Counted from the stretch's first letter, positions 1 to 5,591 are shown. The stretch is 8,268 nt of DNA from Clostridiales bacterium (GCA_019423635.1 JAHZBA010000053.1:1-8268); one strand, 5' to 3'. A program made the numbers and translations. The notes: a model not told the origin generated them from the sequence alone.

Positions 1-10
1 CGGAAAGCGA

Positions 11-73
11 AGAAATTCCCAACATAGCGCAGTTTTCGGCGAAGCCGGAAACGGAGCGGTGTTGGGAATTTCT
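11..73. repeat. Long inverted repeat / stem-loop beside tRNA-Arg
   Basis: Perfect 14-bp arms (AGAAATTCCCAACA at 11-24, its reverse complement at 60-73) enclose a second hairpin, TTTTCGGC (33-40) against GCCGGAAA (44-51), with a GAA loop and one T·G pair. It lies four bases past the 3' end of the tRNA in its direction of transcription, so it could act as the tRNA terminator. No clean T-run follows, and the nested design also resembles a dispersed intergenic palindrome. The arms are certain; the role is not. Confidence 0.7.
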
Positions 74-77
74 GAGC

Positions 78-154
78 TGGCACCCCCGATGCGATTCGAA
101 CGCATGGCCTTTCGCTTAGGAGGCGAACGCTCTATCCTGCTGAGCTACGGGGGC
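78..154 (-). tRNA. tRNA-Arg, anticodon CCT
   Basis: Read on the minus strand, the 77-nt gene folds into a full cloverleaf. The acceptor GCCCCCG pairs with CGGGGGT (one G·T), followed by discriminator G and an encoded CCA at 80-78. The D arm has the GCTC/GAGC stem. The anticodon stem TTCGC/GCGAA holds the loop CTCCTAA, so the anticodon is CCT and it decodes the AGG arginine codon. The T arm is ATGCG-TTCGAAT-CGCAT. It is probably transcribed from the promoter at 252-280, giving a leader of about 90 nt that must be trimmed. Confidence 0.97.
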
Positions 155-221
155 CTATTCAATTTTCCCTGATTAAAACCTTCCCTGCGCCGGGCAGCCC
201 AACGGCCTTCGCCGCGCGGGG

Positions 222-246
222 CCCGGACGGCCCTCGACCGTCCGGG
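222..246 (-). other. GC-rich hairpin at predicted 5' end of tRNA transcript
   Basis: A perfect 9-bp inverted repeat, CCCGGACGG (222-230) and CCGTCCGGG (238-246), has a 7-nt loop. On the minus strand it begins five bases after the -10 box of the promoter at 252-280. It is therefore either the extreme 5' end of the precursor RNA or a palindrome over the start site. No T-run follows on the minus strand, so it is not a typical terminator for serA. Confidence 0.55.
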
Positions 247-251
247 TTCTC

Positions 252-280
252 ATTATATCCGATTTCCCCACCGGTGTCAA
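252..280 (-). promoter_or_regulatory. Consensus sigma-A promoter for tRNA-Arg
   Basis: On the minus strand, TTGACA (280-275) and TATAAT (257-252) are separated by exactly 17 bp. This matches the sigma-A consensus at all 12 positions. It sits just after the serA stop codon and points at the tRNA-Arg gene, which is the only gene seen downstream. Confidence 0.85.
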
Positions 281-295
281 TGCCTCCCCAGGCCC

Positions 296-1462
296 TCAAA
301 CCAGCACCCGGGTCCGAATCACGTTGCTCAGCCGCCGGACCTCCTCCACCACGGACTCGTCCACCTTTGTCCCCAGGTCCACCATGGTGTAGGCCAGATC
401 CCCCTTGGACTTGTTGCTGAGGTTCTCCACGTTGACGCCGTCCCGGCTCAGCAGAGCCGTGATGTTGGCCAGCATGGCCGGCACGTTTTTGTGAATCACG
501 CACAGGCGCATCACGCCGCTGCGCTCCATCCCCACCTCCGGCAGATTCACGGAGTTGTGGATGTTGCCGTTTTCCAGGTAGTCCTTCAGCTCATCCACCG
601 CCATGACGGCGCAGTTCTGCTCGCTCTCCGGCGTGGAGGCCCCCATGTGGGGCATGGCCACCACGTGGGGCGAGCGCACCAGCTCATTGGTGGGAAAGTC
701 CGTGATATAGACCGCCGCCCGGCCGGTATCCAGCGCCGCCAGCAGCGCGTCGTCGTCCACGATCTCCCCCCGGGCCAGGTTGATGACCCGAATCCCCGGC
801 TTCATCTCGGCAAAGGCCTGGGCGTCCACCATGTGTTTGGTCTGGGGCGTAAAGTGGATGTGGAAGGTCACGTAGTCCGCCCGGCGGTACAGCTCCCGCA
901 GATCCTGCACCACATGGACGTGGTGGTCCAGCCGCAGCGCGGCGTTCACCGACAGATACGGGTCATACCCGTAGACCTCCATCCCCAGAGACACCGCCAT
1001 GTTGGCGACCAAAGAGCCAATGGCCCCCAGGCCCACCACCCCCAGGGTCTTCTTGTACAGCTCCGGCCCCACAAAGGCCGCCTTGCCCTTTTCCACCACC
1101 GTCGTGATGTCCACACCGTCCTCCACCTGCCTGCGCACCCAGCGGATGGACCCGTCCACATCCCGGGAGGCCATCAACATGGCGCAGAGCACCAGCTCCT
1201 TCACCGCGTTGGCGTTGGCGCCGGGGGTGGAGAACACCGCAATCCCCGCCTGGGAGCAGCGGTCAATGGGAATGTTGTTCACGCCGGCCCCCGCCCGTGC
1301 GATGGCCAGCAGCTCCCCGGAAAAGGCGTAGTCCAGCAGCGGGGCGGACCGGACCACAATGGCGTGCTCCTCCGTGACCTCGCTGCCCACGGTATACTGC
1401 TCCGCGCCGAAGCGCTCCAGCCCCGCGGGAGCAATCTGATTGAATGTTTTAATGCGATACAT
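296..1462 (-). CDS. serA: D-3-phosphoglycerate dehydrogenase (ACT-domain type)
   Basis: This 388-residue protein catalyses the NAD-dependent oxidation of 3-phosphoglycerate, the first step of serine synthesis in the cytosol. Residues 1-95 and 285-315 form the substrate-binding domain and about 96-284 the NAD-binding Rossmann domain, with GLGAIG at 144-149. The D-2-hydroxyacid dehydrogenase triad is visible: Arg231 in NLARGE, Glu260 and His272 in PHMGAST. A C-terminal ACT domain (about 318-388) suggests feedback control, classically by serine. The length fits the short type without the intervening domain of mycobacterial enzymes. The ATG start is preceded by GGGGAGG at suitable spacing and by its own promoter. 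No serC or serB partner is in the window. The family call is firm; serine feedback is inferred from the domain. Confidence 0.95.
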   Translation of the reverse strand: MYRIKTFNQIAPAGLERFGAEQYTVGSEVTEEHAIVVRSAPLLDYAFSGELLAIARAGAGVNNIPIDRCSQAGIAVFSTPGANANAVKELVLCAMLMASRDVDGSIRWVRRQVEDGVDITTVVEKGKAAFVGPELYKKTLGVVGLGAIGSLVANMAVSLGMEVYGYDPYLSVNAALRLDHHVHVVQDLRELYRRADYVTFHIHFTPQTKHMVDAQAFAEMKPGIRVINLARGEIVDDDALLAALDTGRAAVYITDFPTNELVRSPHVVAMPHMGASTPESEQNCAVMAVDELKDYLENGNIHNSVNLPEVGMERSGVMRLCVIHKNVPAMLANITALLSRDGVNVENLSNKSKGDLAYTMVDLGTKVDESVVEEVRRLSNVIRTRVLV

Positions 1463-1502
1463 TGCCTACCTCCCCGGACAGTCCCCGCCGTCCTTTTTTC
1501 CC

Positions 1503-1532
1503 ATTATAGAGCCTTCCCAAAAGTCCGGTCAA
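1503..1532 (-). promoter_or_regulatory. Promoter of serA
   Basis: On the minus strand, TTGACC (1532-1527) and TATAAT (1508-1503) are 18 bp apart, about 40 bp upstream of the serA ATG. This gives serA a short 5' leader and its own transcription unit. I saw no T-box or other long leader structure. Confidence 0.82.
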
Positions 1533-1592
1533 TGGAGAGAGCGCCAAAAAATCCCCCCGGCCGCCGGGATTCTTTGTGGAAAGCCTGCGGGC

Positions 1593-1620
1593 AAAAAAAG
1601 CCCCCGGCCCGCCGCCGGGG
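1593..1620 (-). terminator. Rho-independent terminator after the DtxR-family gene
   Basis: Read on the minus strand, stem CCCCGGC/GCCGGGG is followed by GC and a run of seven T (plus-strand A-run 1593-1599). It separates the repressor gene's transcription from the serA promoter. Confidence 0.88.
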
Positions 1621-1769
1621 AACTCTCATGACCAGGCCCCTTCAGAGCCTGACAAAATCATATCTCGCGGCGGCTTCTCCGCTGTGCGCCGCCGTTTCCC
1701 CTGAAAATCCACCGGGATTTCCGCCCTGTCCGCCCCCGGATCTGCCGCGGGACGGCGCCGCGCCGGGGG
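1621..1769 (-). other. Non-coding 3' region of the repressor gene
   Basis: About 150 bp separate the repressor stop codon from its terminator. The stretch holds a 7-bp inverted repeat (CGGCGGC...GCCGCCG around 1668-1694). It holds no ORF with a ribosome binding site; the best candidate on the minus strand is only 11 codons. It is probably 3' untranslated RNA. With the terminator and the serA promoter it fills the 307-bp gap between serA and the repressor gene. Confidence 0.4.
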
Positions 1770-2156
1770 TCAGCGCAGCTCGTCCTCCCCCTGCTGCCTG
1801 CCCACAAACTCCCGGATGCGGTCCATGGTCTCCTGGCTCAGGTCGTGCTCCACCCGGCAGGCGTCCGCGGCGGCCTGCTCCGGCGCCACCCCCAGCAGCA
1901 TAAACAGCTCCGTCAGCAGCTTGTGCCGGCCGTAGACCCGGCTGGCGATCTCCAGACCGCTGTCGCTGAGGGTGATGGTCCCGTCCCCGGCCATGGAGAT
2001 GTAGCCGTTCTCCCGCAGCTTCTTCATGGCGATGCTGACACTGGGCTTGGAGAAGCCCAGGCGGTTCACAATGTCAATGGAGCGCACCTGCCCATACTGC
2101 TCTCGCAAAATCAAAATGGACTCCAGATAGTCCTCGGCGGACTCGTGAATCACCAC
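1770..2156 (-). CDS. DtxR/MntR-family metal-dependent repressor (short form)
   Basis: This 128-residue regulator uses bound Fe(II) or Mn(II) as corepressor. Residues 5-60 form the winged helix-turn-helix, with recognition helix near 35-47 (FSKPSVSIAMKKL). Residues 65-125 form the dimerisation domain. The C-terminal SH3-like domain of DtxR is absent, as in MntR. Predicted metal ligands by family alignment are Asp9 and Glu12 (EDYLE), His78 (GRHKLL), and Cys100, Glu103, His104 (ACRVEHDLS). Asp9 is MntR-like, while Cys100 is DtxR/IdeR-like. I chose the GTG at 2156, eight bases after AGGAGG and just downstream of a promoter. The reading frame stays open to 2303, but the -35 and -10 boxes lie inside that extension, so it is unlikely to be translated. 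No metal transporter is adjacent; the regulon and metal are unknown. Confidence 0.88.
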   Translation of the reverse strand: MVIHESAEDYLESILILREQYGQVRSIDIVNRLGFSKPSVSIAMKKLRENGYISMAGDGTITLSDSGLEIASRVYGRHKLLTELFMLLGVAPEQAAADACRVEHDLSQETMDRIREFVGRQQGEDELR

Positions 2157-2185
2157 GGCCTCCCCCTCCTCTCCTCTTTCCCCCC

Positions 2186-2214
2186 AGTGTAGCAAAGCCG
2201 CCTGGAAATTGCAA
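2186..2214 (-). promoter_or_regulatory. Promoter of the DtxR-family gene
   Basis: On the minus strand, TTGCAA (2214-2209) and TACACT (2191-2186) are 17 bp apart. The predicted start near 2179 leaves about 22 nt of leader including the AGGAGG. This supports the GTG start at 2156. Confidence 0.65.
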
Positions 2215-2310
2215 GGGGATTCTCTCCCCGGGGCGCGTCCCGCCGCGCATTTTATCCTGTCCCCATTTCCCATTCGGACACGCCTCCCCTTCCCGTGATC
2301 CAAACCCGGC

Positions 2311-2339
2311 TTGAATCGGATACGCGCTCATGCTATAAT
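2311..2339 (+). promoter_or_regulatory. Promoter of the VOC gene
   Basis: TTGAAT (2311-2316) and TATAAT (2334-2339) are 17 bp apart, 32 bp before the ATG of the VOC gene. It is divergent from the repressor promoter, about 100 bp away. I found no clear palindrome that could be a repressor operator between them. Confidence 0.85.
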
Positions 2340-2371
2340 CAACAACTGAAATCAATCGAGGAGGACCCGGA

Positions 2372-2827
2372 ATGTACAAAGGCACTTTGATTGCAGTCAA
2401 GGACATGGAGGAGAGCAAACAGTTCTATCAAGACATCATGGGAATGCGTGTGGAGGGCGATTTGGGGGCCAATGTTCAGCTGGAGGGCGGGGTGTTCCTG
2501 CAAACGCTGGACACATGGGAGCACTTCATCGGCGGCAAAGACGTGGTCCTAAAAAATCATGCGGCAGAACTGTATTTTGAAGTTTCCGAGATCGACGCGT
2601 TCTGTCAAAAGCTCCAGAGCGCTGGGATTGAGCTGGTCCACGGGCTGCTGGAACACCCCTGGGGCCAAAGAGTCGTCCGTTTTTATGACCCGAACCATCA
2701 CGTCATTGAGGTGGGAGAGGAGATGTCCATCGTGGTCAAACGGTTTTTGCACATGGGAATGACCGTGGACCAGGCTGCAAAGCGGATGGATGTCCCCACA
2801 GACTACGTGAAACAGCTGGCGCACTGA
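2372..2827 (+). CDS. VOC-fold (glyoxalase/bleomycin resistance) protein with C-terminal helical tail
   Basis: This 151-residue protein has the vicinal oxygen chelate fold. The first βαβββ unit spans about 1-60 (TLIAVKDMEESKQFYQDIMG) and the second about 65-117, ending in the typical RFYDPNHHVIEVGE. Glu113 is at the usual metal-ligand position. No His is seen in the first strand where glyoxalase I has one, so the metal site may be incomplete. Residues 120-151 form an extra tail whose MTVDQAAKRMDVPTDYVKQL resembles a small helix-turn-helix. The start has AGGAGGA six bases upstream. Its codons are less GC-rich than its neighbours', which may mean recent acquisition. The superfamily is clear. The substrate is unknown: glyoxalase, fosfomycin- or bleomycin-type resistance and dioxygenase roles cannot be separated. 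Confidence 0.85.
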   Translation: MYKGTLIAVKDMEESKQFYQDIMGMRVEGDLGANVQLEGGVFLQTLDTWEHFIGGKDVVLKNHAAELYFEVSEIDAFCQKLQSAGIELVHGLLEHPWGQRVVRFYDPNHHVIEVGEEMSIVVKRFLHMGMTVDQAAKRMDVPTDYVKQLAH

Positions 2828-2910
2828 CTTTTCGCTGGTCGGGCCGTGATCCCCCACTGCCCCGTAACTTGCAGATCATTCCAACATCTATGAAAGAATC
2901 GAGGAATCCC

Positions 2911-3417
2911 ATGAAACTCACCATCAGACCCTACCGTCCCGCGGACCTGCCGGAGATGACCGCCATCTGGAACGAGGTGGTCCGGGACGGCATCGCCTTC
3001 CCCCAGGAGGAGTTCCTGACCCCAGACACCGCCGCGGACTTCTTCGCCGCCCAGACCCGCACCGCCGTGGCCGAGGACAGCGACAGCGGCGCACTGTACG
3101 GCCTGTACATCCTCCACCCCAACAACGTGGGCCGCTGCGGCCATCTCTGCAACGCCAGCTACGCCGTCCGCTCCCAGAGCCGGGGCCTTCACATCGGGGA
3201 GCAGCTGGTGCTGGACAGCCTGACCCAGGGCCGCCTCTGCGGCTTTCGCGTCATGCAGTTCAACGCCGTGGTGGCCTCCAACCTCCACGCCCGGCACCTC
3301 TACGAGCGCCTGGGCTTTGTGCCCCTGGGCGTCATCCCCCAGGGCTTCCGGATGAAGGACGGGCACTATGAGGACATCTGCCCCTACTACCGCCCGCTGT
3401 ATCGTCAAAACACTTGA
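2911..3417 (+). CDS. GNAT-family N-acetyltransferase
   Basis: This 168-residue enzyme is predicted to transfer an acetyl group from acetyl-CoA to an unknown amine. The fold is seen from LTIRPYRPADLPEMTAIWN (β1-α1, 3-21) through NASYAVRSQSRGLHIGEQLV (motif A, 81-100) to NLHARHLYERLGFVPLG (motif B, 124-140). The pyrophosphate-binding loop reads RGLHIG, with His94 where the family usually has Gly. The ATG at 2911 is preceded by GAGGA and opens directly into the conserved β1. The frame extends to a TTG at 2869, but that adds no conserved sequence. No terminator separates it from the VOC gene 83 bp upstream, so they may be co-transcribed. Its last four codons and stop lie inside the cloverleaf repeat at 3404-3483. 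Confidence 0.88.
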   Translation: MKLTIRPYRPADLPEMTAIWNEVVRDGIAFPQEEFLTPDTAADFFAAQTRTAVAEDSDSGALYGLYILHPNNVGRCGHLCNASYAVRSQSRGLHIGEQLVLDSLTQGRLCGFRVMQFNAVVASNLHARHLYERLGFVPLGVIPQGFRMKDGHYEDICPYYRPLYRQNT

Positions 3418-3483
3418 AAATCGGTATTCCGATGTTCAAGGCAGGCATCGCCTGCCGGCACATAAAATGTGCCGTGTTTTGAC
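3404..3483. repeat. Four-arm cloverleaf inverted repeat
   Basis: Outer arms GTCAAAACAC (3404-3413) and GTGTTTTGAC (3474-3483) are perfect complements. Three hairpins sit between them almost without gaps. Arm 1 is CTTGAA..ATCGG, loop TATT, CCGAT..TTCAAG (3413-3440). Arm 2 is GGCAGGC-ATC-GCCTGCC (3440-3456). Arm 3 is GGCACAT-AAA-ATGTGCC (3457-3473). Nearly every base is paired in a four-way junction. It begins inside the last codons of the GNAT gene and lies between two convergent genes. It might serve as a transcription end, but no proper T-run follows; a mobile palindrome is also possible. Confidence 0.8.
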
Positions 3484-3648
3484 TAGAGTCTGTTTTAAAC
3501 CCGTCAAAACGCCGTCTTGGGGCGTCTTTTCCCGCCGGGCCGCGTTGATTTGACTTGAAATCCGTCAGGATTCCTGCGTCAAATCGCCTTGCCCGACAGA
3601 AAAATCCGCCTCAATCCGGCATTCCGCCGGTTTTCAAACAGACTCTAG
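3483..3648. mobile_element. MITE-like element with perfect terminal inverted repeats
   Basis: CTAGAGTCTGTTT (3483-3495) and AAACAGACTCTAG (3636-3648) are exact 13-bp inverted repeats, and similarity continues a few bases inward (TAAAC versus GAAAAC). The 166-bp unit encodes no protein. Internal palindromes include ACGCC/GGCGT (3509-3525), GATTTGAC/GTCAAATC (3547-3585) with AATCC-GTCA-GGATT nested inside, and CCGGC/GCCGG (3616-3630). The ends sit in CTAG, and a TA flanks each side. This is what IS630/Tc1-type elements leave, because they duplicate TA and IS630 itself prefers CTAG. Non-autonomous transposon status is inferred; no transposase is in the window. Confidence 0.6.
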
Positions 3649-3659
3649 GAAGTCCTCTT

Positions 3660-4817
3660 CTATGCCGTCCCCAGCTCCGCCGCGATCTCCTCCACCGCCT
3701 CCAGCGCCCGGTCAATCTCCGCCTCCGTGGTGGTGTGCCCCGGCGTCAGCCGGACGGTGCCCCGGGGATAGGTCCCCAGGGTCCGGTGGGCCCGGGGGGC
3801 GCAGTGGAGGCCGCAGCGGCACAGGATGCCGTACCGGCTCTCCAGCAGGTAGGCCGCCTGGGCGTTGTCCCCGCCGGGAAAGTCCACGGACACCACCGCC
3901 GTCCGCCCCTCCGTGCCGGGCCGCCCCAGCACCCGGACGCCCCGGATGCCCTCAAGTCCCGCCAGCAGCCGGGCCGTCCGCTCCATCTCTGTTTGGTGGA
4001 TGGTCCCGATCCCCACGGTCTCCAGGTAGGAAAGGGCCGCTCTCAGGCCGAAGATCCCCGGCAGGTTCAGCGTTCCCGCCTCAAAGCGGTCCGGCAGGAA
4101 GTCCGGCATGGCCTCCAGGTGGGACTGGCTGCCGGTGCCCCCCGCCAGCAGCGGCCGCATCTTGGCCGCCAGCTCCTTTGTCACCAGGAACCCGCCGATC
4201 CCCTGGGGCCCCAGCAGCCCCTTGTGCCCGGCAAAGGCCACGGCGTCCAGCCCCCACTCCCCCATGGGAATGGGCAGCTTCCCGGCGGTCTGAGCGCTGT
4301 CCAGAATACACCGCACCCCATACCGGCGGCACAGCGCCGCCGCCTCCCTCACCGGCAGCACCGTGCCGCAGACGTTGGAGGCGTGGCTCAGCACCAGCAC
4401 CCGCGGCCGCCGCCCCAGGGCCTCCTCCAGCCGCTCCAGGTCCAGGGAGCCGTCGGGTTCGCAGGACACGACCTCCGTCTCCACCCCCTCCTCCGCCAGC
4501 TGGGCCAGGGGCCGCAGCACGGCGTTGTGGTCCATGGAGGTGGTCACCGCCCGGTCCCCCGGCCGCAGCAGCCCCTTCAGCAGCAGATTCAGCGACGCCG
4601 TAACGCCGCCGGTGAAGATCACCTGCTCCGCCCGGCCAAACCCCAACAGGCGGCACAGCCGCTCCCGGGTCTCCAGCACCGTCTCCGCCGCGTCATAGGC
4701 CGCCCCATAGCTCCCCCGGCCGATGTTGACCCCCACATGGTTGACATAATCCAGCATCGCCTCTCCCACCCCCGGCGCCTTGGGAAAGGCCGTGCTTCCG
4801 TTGTCCAGATAGATCAT
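3660..4817 (-). CDS. Class V aminotransferase, cysteine desulfurase-like (EF2568-type subfamily)
   Basis: This 385-residue PLP enzyme probably removes S (or Se) from cysteine (or selenocysteine) as an enzyme-bound persulfide. It opens at the conserved MIYLDNGSTAFPK, lacking the N-terminal extension of SufS. His97 (DHNAVLRP) should stack on PLP, Asp173 and Gln176 (DSAQTAG) should contact the cofactor, and Lys199 (AGHKGLLGPQG) forms the Schiff base. Cys339 in GLHCAPRAH is the likely persulfide cysteine. Cys333 and Cys335 lie just before it. The ATG at 4817 follows AGGAGG by eight bases. The frame is open to 5063, but that part is leader RNA and promoter. From memory, this subfamily often sits near selD and yedF in genomes that use selenium. 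Here TusA-like and DUF3343 acceptors lie on the divergent unit. Cysteine desulfurase versus selenocysteine lyase is not decidable from sequence alone. Confidence 0.87.
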   Translation of the reverse strand: MIYLDNGSTAFPKAPGVGEAMLDYVNHVGVNIGRGSYGAAYDAAETVLETRERLCRLLGFGRAEQVIFTGGVTASLNLLLKGLLRPGDRAVTTSMDHNAVLRPLAQLAEEGVETEVVSCEPDGSLDLERLEEALGRRPRVLVLSHASNVCGTVLPVREAAALCRRYGVRCILDSAQTAGKLPIPMGEWGLDAVAFAGHKGLLGPQGIGGFLVTKELAAKMRPLLAGGTGSQSHLEAMPDFLPDRFEAGTLNLPGIFGLRAALSYLETVGIGTIHQTEMERTARLLAGLEGIRGVRVLGRPGTEGRTAVVSVDFPGGDNAQAAYLLESRYGILCRCGLHCAPRAHRTLGTYPRGTVRLTPGHTTTEAEIDRALEAVEEIAAELGTA

Positions 4818-4835
4818 ATGCGCTCCCTCCTCTCT

Positions 4836-4949
4836 CCCGCCCGGAGGCGGGCCCTCACCGCTTCTCTCCCCGCAGCCGTATGGCGGCCCCGGCCGAAATG
4901 GCCGCCAGCGCCGCGGCGCTGGTCTGGAGAGGCGGCACGCCATACAGCT
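4836..4949 (-). promoter_or_regulatory. Structured 5' leader RNA of the cysteine desulfurase-like gene
   Basis: Between the promoter and the start codon lies a leader of about 144 nt. On the minus-strand RNA, AGCUGUAUGGCG (4949-4938) pairs with CGCCAUACGGCU (4885-4874) over 12 bp with one U·G. Enclosed are the hairpins CCAGCGCC/GGCGCUGG (palindrome 4905-4922) and CGGCC-AUUUC-GGCCG. CUCUCC between P1 and the first hairpin is complementary to GGAGAG after P1 and partly to the purine-rich ribosome binding site. A further hairpin, CCCGCC-UCCG-GGCGGG (4836-4851), sits just before the AGGAGG. I recognise no known riboswitch class. Confidence 0.55.
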
Positions 4950-4967
4950 TTTCAAATCACATCTCTC

Positions 4968-4996
4968 ATGATACCACAGGCATGCCGGCCTTTCAA
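4968..4996 (-). promoter_or_regulatory. Promoter of the cysteine desulfurase-like gene
   Basis: On the minus strand, TTGAAA (4996-4991) and TATCAT (4973-4968) are 17 bp apart. The expected start near 4961 gives a leader of about 144 nt, much longer than those of the other genes here. Confidence 0.75.
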
Positions 4997-5056
4997 TCCG
5001 TCCCTCCGGATCTCCCGCCGCCCCCGCCGTCATTCTTTCAAACAAGGAGACACACC

Positions 5057-5533
5057 ATGACAACCTCCCTTCTCACCCGCCTCCGGTCCCAGGGCTGGCA
5101 GATCGACCTGTACGACCGCCCTCACCCCCTGCCGCCGGTCCTCACCGCCCGCTATCCCGCCCTCCCCGCCCCCTGGCGGGACTGGCTCTCCACTGTTCGG
5201 CGCATGGTCCACCACAGCGAGACCACCTGGTTCCTCTGCGCCGGGGACTATGCCGGCCTGACAGACTCCGCCTTCCGCTGGAACGAGTGGGAGCTTCTGA
5301 GCCTGGAGAGCGCCGCCGGCGACGACGCCTGGAGCCGGGAGATCCGCGCCTTCTGGGACCGCCATCTCCCCATCCTCCAGTCTGTCGCCCACGGCTACGC
5401 CTACTGCGCCCTGGACCTCCTGGACGGCTCCGTGGTCTGCGGCGGGGAGCCGGAATTTGAGGACTGCCGCCCCGCCGCCCCCTCCCTCCCGGCCCTTCTG
5501 GAGTCTCTGGCCGCCGGAACGGCGTTTTTCTAA
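5057..5533 (+). CDS. SMI1/KNR4-like (SUKH fold) protein
   Basis: This 158-residue acidic protein begins at an ATG six bases after AAGGAGA. No signal peptide or membrane segment is visible. Aromatic-rich segments (PAPWRDWLSTVRRM, 37-50; RWNEWELLSL, 74-83) precede the C-terminal half, FWDRHLPILQSVAHGYAYCA (99-118), then DGSVVCGGEPEFEDC and a final helix SLPALLESLA. That half resembles the SUKH superfamily pattern of a Gly/Tyr strand, an acidic strand and a terminal helix. Many SUKH proteins are immunity proteins against secreted toxins, but no toxin gene is nearby. It is 87 bp upstream of the YedE-type gene with no clear terminator between them. Function is unknown and the family call is moderate. 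Confidence 0.65.
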   Translation: MTTSLLTRLRSQGWQIDLYDRPHPLPPVLTARYPALPAPWRDWLSTVRRMVHHSETTWFLCAGDYAGLTDSAFRWNEWELLSLESAAGDDAWSREIRAFWDRHLPILQSVAHGYAYCALDLLDGSVVCGGEPEFEDCRPAAPSLPALLESLAAGTAFF

Positions 5534-5562
5534 ATTCTGATGTCTCACTTTTCAAAAAACAC

Positions 5563-5591
5563 TTTACATCCACCGTTATTTTTTGTAAAGT
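5563..5591 (+). promoter_or_regulatory. Probable promoter/operator of the yedE-tusA-DUF3343 operon
   Basis: TTTACA (5563-5568) and TAAAGT (5586-5591) are 17 bp apart, in a locally AT-rich gap 30 bp before the YedE start codon. The inverted repeat CTTTACA (5562-5568) and TGTAAAG (5584-5590) overlaps both boxes and could bind a dimeric repressor. The -10 is only a 4/6 match, so the promoter call is tentative. Confidence 0.5.

Noticed and set aside
222..246. Terminator of serA
   Set aside because: Hairpin lacks a T-run on the minus strand and lies downstream of a consensus promoter at its predicted start site.
491..1903. Long plus-strand open frame opposite serA and the repressor
   Set aside because: Antisense shadow of GC-rich genes, rich in His, Gln and Arg, with no domain or ribosome binding site.
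2157..2303. 49-codon N-terminal extension of the DtxR-family gene
   Set aside because: It contains the TTGCAA/TACACT promoter, lacks family similarity, and a GTG with a strong AGGAGG starts exactly at the conserved domain.
2869..2910. TTG start for the GNAT gene
   Set aside because: No ribosome binding site and no conserved residues before the ATG at 2911.
4836..4949. Assignment of the leader to a known riboswitch class (Moco, THF, fluoride and others)
   Set aside because: None of the conserved cores I can recall is visible; left as an unassigned structured leader.
3555..5060. 501-codon plus-strand open frame opposite the desulfurase gene
   Set aside because: Low-complexity Gln/Pro/Arg antisense shadow; the minus-strand gene has clear catalytic motifs.
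4818..5063. 82-codon N-terminal extension of the cysteine desulfurase-like gene
   Set aside because: The family begins at MIYLDN; the upstream part covers the promoter and structured leader, and the ATG at 4817 has its own AGGAGG.
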